Assembly (NCBI GenBank): GCA_045121195.1
Contig: JBGVFO010000043.1
Location: forward strand, 1 to 20,727
Direction of reading: 5' to 3'
DNA from: RGIG8775 sp045121195
GTDB taxonomy: Bacteria; Bacillota; Clostridia; Oscillospirales; CAG-272
DNA: 20,727 nt
In this document: positions 6,190 to 12,581 of the stretch, one piece after another
How positions within the stretch are numbered: position 1 is the first letter of the stretch
Layout of the letters: the number at the start of each line of letters is the position of its first letter
The notes under the pieces: model-generated
Databases searched by the model: none
Seen by the model: only the letters and a program-made list of their open reading frames with translations
What the model was told of the DNA's origin: nothing
Made by a program: the position numbers and the translations under genes

Positions 6190-7407
6190 ATGAAGACGTT
6201 GAACGATAAAGGAATGCGTCGCCTTTCTCCCGCGGGCGAGTGGTGTGTCCATTCCTACTATACCCTTTGCCCGTGGGCACCCGACGGATCGGGTCGGCTC
6301 CTCGTTTCGGGGGCGGATCTGGACGGCGGAAGCACGCACGTATATATTCTTTCTCCCGAGGGCGAGGTGCTTGCCCGCTTCGGCGAGGGGCGCCCCGACA
6401 CCAGCTTTTACCATACGGGAAGCTGGCAGACCTGGAGCCCTGACGCGCGGTACGTGTATTATCAGGGCGGGGATATGAAGCATCCGCTTATCTGCCGCTA
6501 TGAGGTGGCAACGGGCGAAACGGTCACGCTTGCGGGTGATATGGAGGGAGCGCCTCCTTTGGGAGAGCCTATCATCTCCGGCTTTCTCGGTATGCTTTAC
6601 GCCGCAGGCTACGGCGACGGGTGCTATCATCCCGAAAATGCGCCCATTCCCTTTGAGGAGCGAGATCGGCACGGGCTGTTCCGCTTTTCCGTTGAGGAGG
6701 GAACAACAAAGCTTGCGCTTTCGGTGAACGAGATCCTCGCTATGCACCCCGACAGAGAAAAAATTCTCGCTGAAGAGAAGAGGTTTGTTGCGGAAACGGG
6801 TCACACCGAGGGCTTTACGCTGATGGCGTACTGCGTCCGTTGGAGTCCGACGGGCGAAAGATGTCTGTTCTATTTTGGGAATCATTGTGTTGACAAAAGA
6901 CGGGGCGAGCCAAAGCTCTGCTACGTCTTCACGGCAAAGCGCGACCTCACCGACGTTCGGTTGGTGCTGGATATGAGCTTCGGTCGCACGGGCGTGCATT
7001 GGGGATGGCATCCCGACGGGGTGCATCTGATCGGCTATGCCTCTCATCCCGATAACGGTGGAAAAATGTGTCTGTGCTCAGTGCGCTACGACGGAAGTGA
7101 TTTTCGTATGATCAGCCGCCACGCGAGCGGAGGACATCCGAGCATCAGTTCGATGGACTATAATCTTCTTGTGACCGATGAGTCTACCGCGCCCGGCCGC
7201 GTGGTGTTTATCGATCTTACCACCGATACCGAGGTAGGAGCGTATACCCTGCCGCGAACCTTTGGCGACAAGAGCCCCGCGGGGCGAAATCCGCAAAAGA
7301 TCTGCCACCACCCCATTTTCCGCCCCGACGGAAAAAAGATTCTTGTCAACTGCTTGCCCGACCGCAATTCGGTGGTCTGTGAGCTTGACGTGATCGAAAG
7401 GAAGTGA
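6190..7407 (+). CDS. Beta-propeller protein, oligogalacturonate lyase-like (PL22-type)
   Basis: A 405-residue protein built of TolB/WD40-like blades: repeated W-SPDG style turns (WSPDARYV, WSPTGER, WHPDGVHL, FRPDGKKI). His270 and His274 (VHWGWHPDG), His316 (GGHPSISS) and Gln369 with His373/His374 (QKICHHPIF) are in places that recall the His/Gln manganese site of oligogalacturonate lyase (PL22; Gln-x-x-His-x-His in the Dickeya enzyme), though the spacing is not identical. It has no signal peptide, so it is cytoplasmic, like PL22 enzymes. It begins 1 base after the SDR stop and shares the operon with an unsaturated uronyl hydrolase. A lyase acting on uronate oligomers fits; a non-catalytic propeller cannot be excluded. 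The start at 6190 has a weak ribosome site. Confidence 0.72.
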   Translation: MKTLNDKGMRRLSPAGEWCVHSYYTLCPWAPDGSGRLLVSGADLDGGSTHVYILSPEGEVLARFGEGRPDTSFYHTGSWQTWSPDARYVYYQGGDMKHPLICRYEVATGETVTLAGDMEGAPPLGEPIISGFLGMLYAAGYGDGCYHPENAPIPFEERDRHGLFRFSVEEGTTKLALSVNEILAMHPDREKILAEEKRFVAETGHTEGFTLMAYCVRWSPTGERCLFYFGNHCVDKRRGEPKLCYVFTAKRDLTDVRLVLDMSFGRTGVHWGWHPDGVHLIGYASHPDNGGKMCLCSVRYDGSDFRMISRHASGGHPSISSMDYNLLVTDESTAPGRVVFIDLTTDTEVGAYTLPRTFGDKSPAGRNPQKICHHPIFRPDGKKILVNCLPDRNSVVCELDVIERK

Positions 7408-7411
7408 GAGA

Positions 7412-8017
7412 ATGAGCGTTACCGATTGGCTTGATGACGGCACGACGATCCCCTCAAGAAAGGGGCTTCGGCACCGACTTTCCGCGTGGATCGGCTATCA
7501 CCGAGCCGTAAGGCGCGCGGGGGTGTCGGCAGATAAGAGCTGCCTGATCAGTCCCTCGGCGCGGATCAACGCCCGGGGCGGCAGGATCACACTCGGTGAG
7601 CGTACAAGCATTTCTCCTTACGCTATCGTACAGGGAAACGTGACGATGGGGAGCGGTTGCTCCCTGCAGCCCTACTCGATTCTTGTGGGATATGGAACCC
7701 CCGAGGACAGAAAGGGAGAGATCCGTATCGGAAATGACGTACGGATCGCGCCCCACGTGATGATCATAGGAGCGAATCACTGCTTTGACGATCTGTCCCG
7801 ACCCATTGCAAAGCAAGGGGTCGAGCGAAAGTCGGTGGTGATTGAGGATGACGTATGGATCGGTGGACGTGTGAATATTCTCGCGGGCGTTACGGTAGGA
7901 CGGGGCTCGGTTGTTGCGGCGGGTGCCGTCGTGACTCACGACGTGCCGCCTTACAGCGTTGTAGCGGGCGTGCCTGCCAAGGTGATAAAAACAAGAAAGC
8001 AGGAGGATGCGGAATGA
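7412..8017 (+). CDS. Acyltransferase with hexapeptide repeats (maltose/galactoside O-acetyltransferase type)
   Basis: A 201-residue left-handed beta-helix acyltransferase. Hexapeptide turns run from about residue 50 to 190 (ITLGERTSISPYAIVQGNVTMG; IRIGNDVRIAPHVMIIG; VVIEDDVWIGGRVNILAGV; VGRGSVVAAGAVVTHDV) and end in the standard VVAGVPAKVIK. The catalytic histidine is His123 in GANHCFDD. It probably transfers an acetyl group from acetyl-CoA to a sugar hydroxyl in the cytoplasm. The start follows AAGGAAG; the stop overlaps the next start in ATGA (8014-8017), so translation is coupled. An acetyltransferase inside a degradative operon is unusual; it may detoxify or tag a sugar that cannot be metabolised. 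Confidence 0.9.
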   Translation: MSVTDWLDDGTTIPSRKGLRHRLSAWIGYHRAVRRAGVSADKSCLISPSARINARGGRITLGERTSISPYAIVQGNVTMGSGCSLQPYSILVGYGTPEDRKGEIRIGNDVRIAPHVMIIGANHCFDDLSRPIAKQGVERKSVVIEDDVWIGGRVNILAGVTVGRGSVVAAGAVVTHDVPPYSVVAGVPAKVIKTRKQEDAE

Positions 8018-9072
8018 ATCCCTTGAAAATATCAGAATCTCTTTATCGCCATTATGCGGCGACCCAAAGGGTAGAGGCGTACTACGGGCTTCTTGCTATG
8101 TGGGCGCTGTCGGAAACGGCGGTGGAGGCAAAGGACACGGGGCTTCTTGAGGAATGCCGTGACTATCTTTCTCTTTATCCCGATCGTTTCGAGCACCCCA
8201 AATATCATTTTGAAAACTACCGCGTGGGCGGTCCTGCCAAATCGTGGCTGGTTATGAAGGGCTTGTTTGACGAAGAAAGAGAAAATCTCCGAAAATATGC
8301 GGAGATCACGCTGAACGCGCCCGTTGATCGCGACGGCGTGATGTGTCAGCCGAACAACGAGGCGCGGACGTGGATCGACATCGCGTTTTGTGTGCCGCAC
8401 TTTATGGTCTGCGCGGGTCGCGCCCTCGGCGACGAGCGGTATATCGATTTCGCAGCGGAGCAGTGCTTTCAAATGTACGAGCGCTTTCTCGACCCCTCGT
8501 GCGGACTGCTTCATCAATCCCGCGGTTTTATTCCGGAGCATCCCGAAAAGCTTTCCGAGGATCATTGGAGCCGCGGAAACGGCTGGGGCTACGTAGGACT
8601 TGCAGCACTTGTGGAGCATTTGCCTGCGGACAGTCCCCACAGAAAAAAGGCAGAGCAGTATTTTTGCGATCTTTCCCGTGCGCTCCTTGAGCACCAGACG
8701 CCGCGCGGCGTCTGGCGACAGGAGATTCCTTGCGAGCTGGCCTGGGATGAGTCCTCGGGAACGGGTCTTATTACCTACGGCTTCGGCGTGGGAATGCGCT
8801 TGGGACTCCTTGATAAGGAAACCTATGAAAAGCCGTTTCGGCGCGCTTTGCAGGCGATCGTCGACCGCTTTATCAATCCCGATTTTTCCACCGAGATGTG
8901 TTGTCACGGTTGTCTTTGCCCCGGCGAGGGTGCGGAGAGGGGAACGGTCAAGGCGTATCTTACTGCCGTGTATCCCACTCACGACGATCCCCATTCCTTC
9001 GGCTGCTTGATGATGGCAATGGTGGAGGCGCACCGAAACGGTGTTGCCGATCTCCACGGAAGGAAGTGGTAA
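8014..9072 (+). CDS. Unsaturated uronyl hydrolase-like glycosidase (GH105/GH88, YteR-like)
   Basis: A 352-residue alpha/alpha-barrel protein. The candidate catalytic aspartate is Asp122 in TWIDIAF, matching the (M/W)D-x-x of YteR-type enzymes; WSRGNGW at 185-191 is the family hallmark that lines the active site. LITYGFGVGMRLGLL and HDDPHSFGCLMMAMVE at the C-terminus fit the last barrel helices. GH88/GH105 enzymes hydrate the C4-C5 double bond of unsaturated glucuronyl or galacturonyl units left by polysaccharide lyases, releasing 4-deoxy-5-keto-uronate. No signal peptide, so it acts on imported oligosaccharides. The start codon overlaps the preceding stop. GH105 is favoured over GH88 by the RGNGW form; rhamnogalacturonan or pectin fragments are the most likely substrates. 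Confidence 0.85.
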   Translation: MNPLKISESLYRHYAATQRVEAYYGLLAMWALSETAVEAKDTGLLEECRDYLSLYPDRFEHPKYHFENYRVGGPAKSWLVMKGLFDEERENLRKYAEITLNAPVDRDGVMCQPNNEARTWIDIAFCVPHFMVCAGRALGDERYIDFAAEQCFQMYERFLDPSCGLLHQSRGFIPEHPEKLSEDHWSRGNGWGYVGLAALVEHLPADSPHRKKAEQYFCDLSRALLEHQTPRGVWRQEIPCELAWDESSGTGLITYGFGVGMRLGLLDKETYEKPFRRALQAIVDRFINPDFSTEMCCHGCLCPGEGAERGTVKAYLTAVYPTHDDPHSFGCLMMAMVEAHRNGVADLHGRKW

Positions 9073-9073
9073 T

Positions 9074-9730
9074 ATGTTTTTGAAGCGGTTTGCCGATGCC
9101 GCCGCGTACCCCGTTTGGCGGTTTCGGACAAAGAGCGGAGCCGAAGAGACGGCACTTCCCGTTGTTGCTTCTACGGAAACTAAGGTTTGCGGTAACTTTA
9201 CGGTGACAAAAACCGAATATGCCGTTTCGGACGGCAGAGCCACGCGTGTACTGATTACGGATGGACAACAGATCGCCGTAGTCGCGGACCGACTGTCCCT
9301 TACCGAGCCCCGCAGTGTGTATACCACCTTTTCCGCGCCGCAAGAGAAGGATCTTACCTGTAACGTAGCGAATCGGAGCCGTCTTGTCCTTCGTTCGGCA
9401 GAACGTGGCGCCAAGCTGTTTCGCTTATGGCAAACGGTAGACGGTGCGGACGGTATGGATTCCGCGGGTCTGCTTTTACCCGATGGGTTTTCTGACGGCG
9501 CGATACGCCTTGCTTTTTATTCCGGACTTTACAGCTTCGGCAGGGATCATCTTTCCGTGTTCGGTCTTGCGGAAGAGCAAAGCGACAAGGTCAAGGGCTG
9601 GCATATGGAGCAGGGAGAGGGAATTGAGATCACCGCGCCCGATAAGAGCTGTCGCTTAAGACTGCTTGTGGATGGGAACACCGTAACCGTGATCGACCCC
9701 CTGGCGAATGCGTGTATTCCGCTTTTATAA
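9074..9730 (+). CDS. Hypothetical beta-rich protein, last gene of the uronide operon
   Basis: A 218-residue protein starting one base after the hydrolase stop, with GGAAGG (9058-9063) upstream. It alternates short beta-like stretches (NFTVTKTEYAVSDGRATRVLI; IAVVADRLSLTEPRSVYTTF; SRLVLRSAERG; CRLRLLVDGNTVTVIDP), which suggests a beta-sandwich. The pattern VVADRLSLTEPRSV resembles the C-terminal beta-sandwich of heparinase II/III-type polysaccharide lyases (PL12/PL15/PL21), but there is no alpha/alpha catalytic domain, so it is either a lone domain or an unrelated fold. No signal peptide, no transmembrane segment. Position says it belongs to uronide metabolism. No terminator is evident between its stop and the promoter at 9764. 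Confidence 0.7.
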   Translation: MFLKRFADAAAYPVWRFRTKSGAEETALPVVASTETKVCGNFTVTKTEYAVSDGRATRVLITDGQQIAVVADRLSLTEPRSVYTTFSAPQEKDLTCNVANRSRLVLRSAERGAKLFRLWQTVDGADGMDSAGLLLPDGFSDGAIRLAFYSGLYSFGRDHLSVFGLAEEQSDKVKGWHMEQGEGIEITAPDKSCRLRLLVDGNTVTVIDPLANACIPLL

Positions 9731-9763
9731 GACGATTGGGATGGCCCGTGCGAAAAAACGGTA

Positions 9764-9792
9764 TTGACATTGACTCGTTTGCGTGATACAAT
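9764..9792 (+). promoter_or_regulatory. Sigma-A promoter
   Basis: TTGACA (9764-9769), 17-bp spacer, TACAAT (9787-9792), 20 bp before the next start codon. Confidence 0.88.
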
Positions 9793-9812
9793 AAAGAAAA
9801 AGGGGTAAAACT

Positions 9813-10454
9813 ATGCCAACCGAAAATGCTTACAAAATTCGTACCAAGAATCCCGATCTGTTTCTTCGCGTAGCACCCGGACATTTCGCCACCAGCCATA
9901 GCCATATCAATTACTACATTGACGTGACTATGTCGAAGTCCCGTCTTTCCGAGGCGTCCGCTATCGCCAAGGAGCTGGTTTCTTACTACACGACCAACAC
10001 CATCGTGGACACGATCCTGTGTCTTGACGGCACCGAGGTGATCGGAGCCTGCCTTGCGAGTGAGCTTACCAAGGGCGGCTTCCTCAGCGTGAACGCACAT
10101 CAGACCATCTACGTGGTCACGCCCGAGCATACGTCGGGCAGCCAGCTGATCTTCCGCGACAATATCGTTCCGATGATCGAGGGCAAACACGTTTTGATCC
10201 TGGCGGCATCGGTGGCAACGGGATATACCGTGAAATCCGCCATCGACGCACTTCAGTATTACGACGGACACGTGGCGGGCGTCTGCTCGATCTTCGCCAC
10301 GGTTGAGAATTGCGTAGGCTATGAGGTCCGCTCGGTATTCAATCCAAAGGATCTTAAGGGATACGCCAGCTATCCGTCCCACGAATGTCCTCTTTGCAAG
10401 GAAGGAAAGAAGATCGAGGGGCTGGTCAACAGCTTCGGCTTCTCCAAGCTGTAA
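9813..10454 (+). CDS. Phosphoribosyltransferase-like protein (orotate PRTase-type fold) with degenerate PRPP loop
   Basis: A 213-residue protein with a type I PRTase layout: a hood, then a core ending in HVLILAASVATGYTVKSAIDAL (residues ~126-147), which aligns with the PRPP-binding loop of orotate phosphoribosyltransferase. The usual acidic pair of that loop (V-D-D or V-E-D) is replaced by Ala131-Ala132, whereas the TG-x-T part (residues 136-139) is kept. The tail has a Cys-Pro-Leu-Cys pair (192-195) that could bind a metal or be redox-active. It is monocistronic, with its own promoter and terminator and an AAAAGGGG ribosome site. No pyrimidine genes are adjacent, so an orotate-specific role is doubtful; a regulatory or altered PRTase is possible. 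Confidence 0.75.
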   Translation: MPTENAYKIRTKNPDLFLRVAPGHFATSHSHINYYIDVTMSKSRLSEASAIAKELVSYYTTNTIVDTILCLDGTEVIGACLASELTKGGFLSVNAHQTIYVVTPEHTSGSQLIFRDNIVPMIEGKHVLILAASVATGYTVKSAIDALQYYDGHVAGVCSIFATVENCVGYEVRSVFNPKDLKGYASYPSHECPLCKEGKKIEGLVNSFGFSKL

Positions 10455-10467
10455 AATGAGAAAAAGT

Positions 10468-10493
10468 AAAGCACCGCAAAGCGGTGCTTTTTT
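10468..10493 (+). terminator. Rho-independent terminator
   Basis: AAAGCACCGC / GCGGTGCTTT (10468-10477, 10481-10490) with an AAA loop and six T in total at its end (10488-10493), 13 bases after the PRTase stop. Confidence 0.93.
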
Positions 10494-10501
10494 GATATTT
10501 A

Positions 10502-10530
10502 TTGACAGAATCGCCGAAATGCGGTATAAT
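10502..10530 (+). promoter_or_regulatory. Consensus sigma-A promoter
   Basis: TTGACA (10502-10507), 17-bp spacer, TATAAT (10525-10530): both hexamers perfect. It starts 9 bases after the preceding terminator. Confidence 0.93.
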
Positions 10531-10563
10531 AGAGAAGAATACATTGACCTTGCGCGAGGAATT

Positions 10564-11850
10564 ATGGAAAGAAATACGAAAATTTACGATACGTACGTCA
10601 AGATATTGGAAACCGAGCTGGTGCCCGCTATGGGCTGCACCGAGCCGATCGCGGTGGCGTATTGCGCGGCGAAGGCTCGCGAGGTGCTGGGGGAAATGCC
10701 GACGAAGGTCGATATTCTTGCCAGCGGCAATATTATTAAAAATGTAAAAAGCGTGATCGTGCCCAATAGCGGCGGGATGCGCGGCCTTTCGGCGGCTGCG
10801 GCACTTGGTATTCTGTACGGCGACGCCTCCCGCGGACTCGAGGTGATCTCGGACGTCAGCGCCGAGCAAGCTCTTGCGCTTCGGGACGAGATGGCGCGTA
10901 TGGAGATAACGGTTTCGCCCCTTTCCCAGGGACACGTTCTGGATCTTGTCGTTACCGTATTCTCTGATAAACATATCGCAAAGGTACATATTCAGGACGA
11001 GCATACCAACGTAGTGGAGATCTGGCGCGACGGCGACACCTTGCTTCATAAGACCGCGGAGCAGAGCCAAGGCGACCCGACGGACGCTCCCGATCACAGT
11101 CTGCTCACCATTGCGGACATCTTTGCGTTTGCCAACACCGTGTCGCTTGACGACGTTTATCCGATCATCAAGCGGCAGATCGATTGCAATACCGCCATCG
11201 CCAACGAGGGACTTCTCGGTGACTACGGTGCTCGGATCGGTCAGATCCTTTCCAAAATGGAGGGTGGCGTCAGAACACGGGCGAAGGCACTTGCCGCGGC
11301 AGGCTCAGACGCGCGTATGAGCGGATGCGATATGCCCGTCATCATCAACTCGGGAAGCGGCAATCAGGGAATGACCGCAAGTCTGCCCGTCATCGTTTAC
11401 GCGGAGCACTATGAAAAGAGCGAGGAGGAGTTGATCCGAGCGTTGGTGTTCTCCAATCTGGTTACCCTTCATCTGAAAACGGGAATCGGACGGCTTTCCG
11501 CTTATTGCGGCGCGGTCAGCGCAGGTGCGGGGGCGGGGGCGGGAATCGCTTATCTGCTGACGGGAGATCTCAGAACCGCCAATCATACCATCGTAAACGC
11601 ACTTGCTATTTCCAGCGGGATCGTGTGCGACGGTGCCAAGGCAAGCTGTGCCGCCAAGATCGCCATGGCAGTGGAGGCGGGCATTATCGGCTATGAGATG
11701 TTCTTGGAGGGCTGTCAGTTCTACGACGGCGACGGACTTGTAAGCAAGGGCGTGGAGCAGACCATCAAAAATATTTCGGCGCTCGGAAGCGAAGGAATGC
11801 GAGAGACCGACGCCAAGATCATTGAAATTATGACAAGCACTCACTGTTAA
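10564..11850 (+). CDS. cyuA: L-cysteine desulfidase / UPF0597 family (CyuA-like, Fe-S serine dehydratase alpha type)
   Basis: A 428-residue protein of the cysteine desulfidase family, which splits L-cysteine into pyruvate, ammonia and hydrogen sulfide. The N-terminus has PAMGCTEPIAVAYC with Cys25, and SGSGNQGMTASLPV and SGIVCDGAKASCAAK (Cys355, Cys362) follow; family members bind a 4Fe-4S cluster through conserved cysteines such as these. Length matches the family. The start at 10564 is set by the promoter: an upstream in-frame ATG lies inside the promoter spacer. The GAGGA ribosome site is only 3 bases from the ATG, closer than usual. A pyrophosphatase follows 10 bases after. The cysteine link is notable given metY and metA at the other end, but they are not in the same operon. 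Confidence 0.88.
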   Translation: MERNTKIYDTYVKILETELVPAMGCTEPIAVAYCAAKAREVLGEMPTKVDILASGNIIKNVKSVIVPNSGGMRGLSAAAALGILYGDASRGLEVISDVSAEQALALRDEMARMEITVSPLSQGHVLDLVVTVFSDKHIAKVHIQDEHTNVVEIWRDGDTLLHKTAEQSQGDPTDAPDHSLLTIADIFAFANTVSLDDVYPIIKRQIDCNTAIANEGLLGDYGARIGQILSKMEGGVRTRAKALAAAGSDARMSGCDMPVIINSGSGNQGMTASLPVIVYAEHYEKSEEELIRALVFSNLVTLHLKTGIGRLSAYCGAVSAGAGAGAGIAYLLTGDLRTANHTIVNALAISSGIVCDGAKASCAAKIAMAVEAGIIGYEMFLEGCQFYDGDGLVSKGVEQTIKNISALGSEGMRETDAKIIEIMTSTHC

Positions 11851-11860
11851 GGAGGATGCT

Positions 11861-12235
11861 ATGACGGCTGAAGAAAGAAAAGCATTGGTACAGTCTTATC
11901 TTGGGAAAGAGGTGACCATCATCATCGACCGTCCCGTAGGATATATACACAGAAAGGAAAAATACGATCTCGTATATCCCATCAATTACGGGTACATTCC
12001 CGACGTTCTCGGCGGTGACGGCGAGGAGCTGGACGTGTATATGCTGGGCGTGGACGAGCCCATCTCGGCTTGCACCTGCCAGATCATCGGCATCGTGTAC
12101 CGAAGAAACGATGTGGAGGACAAGCTGATCGCGGCTCCTCCCGGGGAGAAATATACGGCAGAGGAGATGGCTGCCGCTATCCATTTTCAGGAGCAGTATT
12201 ACGATACCTACATAGAGGCATTTGAAGGCGAATAA
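11861..12235 (+). CDS. Short inorganic pyrophosphatase (PPase family I fold)
   Basis: A 124-residue protein, short against the 165-200 residues of usual bacterial family I enzymes. The core is clear: DRPVGYIH, YPINYGYIPDVL, DGEELDVYMLG and NDVEDKLIAAP (residues ~85-95), which correspond to the active-site Tyr, the Asp-rich metal loop and the Asp-Lys of E. coli PPase. One metal-loop Asp is Glu here (DGEELD for DGDPLD). The C-terminal helix and part of the barrel of long PPases are absent. It likely hydrolyses pyrophosphate or a similar phosphoanhydride. AAGGAGG overlaps the stop of the desulfidase gene, so the two are coupled. A terminator follows at once. Confidence 0.82.
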   Translation: MTAEERKALVQSYLGKEVTIIIDRPVGYIHRKEKYDLVYPINYGYIPDVLGGDGEELDVYMLGVDEPISACTCQIIGIVYRRNDVEDKLIAAPPGEKYTAEEMAAAIHFQEQYYDTYIEAFEGE

Positions 12236-12237
12236 TA

Positions 12238-12265
12238 AAGGGGGGACGTGTTCGCCCCCCCTTTT
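12238..12265 (+). terminator. Rho-independent terminator
   Basis: AAGGGGGG (12238-12245) pairs with CCCCCCCTTTT (12255-12265) around a loop containing an ACG/TCG closure, 3 bases after the pyrophosphatase stop. Confidence 0.85.
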
Positions 12266-12395
12266 GTTGAATTTGCAAAAAAGAAAAGCTCGATCAAGAT
12301 TGCAGAAACCAAGTGGGTTTTGTGATGTTTATGCTATTTTTGGGGGCTGAGAACAGGCAAATAAATAGAGAAAAAGTATGATTTTTGCACAAAAA

Positions 12396-12492
12396 TGAAT
12401 ATACGGCCACGAAAATGAATATAAATTCAACAAAAACGGGTATTTATTCATTCTGTTTTTGAAAAAATACATAAAATTTGAATATTTTTTCA
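12396..12492 (+). promoter_or_regulatory. ArgR operator: cluster of phased ARG boxes
   Basis: The 14-mer TGAATATAAATTCA at 12416-12429 matches the ARG-box core TGNATWWWWATNCA at every position. Flanking it are TGAATATACGGCCA (12396-12409; left half perfect), CGGGTATTTATTCA (12437-12450; right half perfect) and TGAATATTTTTTCA (12479-12492; one mismatch). Start positions are 20, 21 and 42 bp apart, near two helical turns, the spacing of tandem ARG boxes. The last ends 8 bases before the -35 of argG. Arginine-dependent repression by ArgR is expected. The rest of the 345-bp gap (12266-12395) is AT-rich with no gene I can support. Confidence 0.85.
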
Positions 12493-12500
12493 AAAATCCC

Positions 12501-12529
12501 TTGACAAAATAGGTGCGCGCGTGTATAAT
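12501..12529 (+). promoter_or_regulatory. Consensus sigma-A promoter of the arg operon
   Basis: TTGACA (12501-12506), 17-bp spacer, TATAAT (12524-12529); both hexamers perfect. The spacer contains the alternating GCGCGCGTG run. Confidence 0.95.
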
Positions 12530-12545
12530 ATGCTTTGTTATTAAA

Positions 12546-12567
12546 AAAGCCGCCGCAAAGCGGCTTT
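12546..12567 (+). other. 5' leader hairpin ahead of the argG ribosome site
   Basis: AAAGCCGC / GCGGCTTT (12546-12553, 12560-12567) with a 6-base loop lies about ten bases after the expected transcript start and ends two bases before GGAGG (12569-12573). There is no U run, so it is not a terminator. It may stabilise the 5' end of the mRNA. Confidence 0.6.
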
Positions 12568-12581
12568 CGGAGGAAATTTCA

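Noticed and set aside
8032..9414. A 460-codon open frame on the minus strand
   Set aside because: It is antisense to the GH105-like gene and the next gene, whose motifs are clear; a by-product of biased codon use.
12546..12567. Attenuator or terminator in the argG leader
   Set aside because: The hairpin has no following U run and no alternative pairing or leader peptide is seen.
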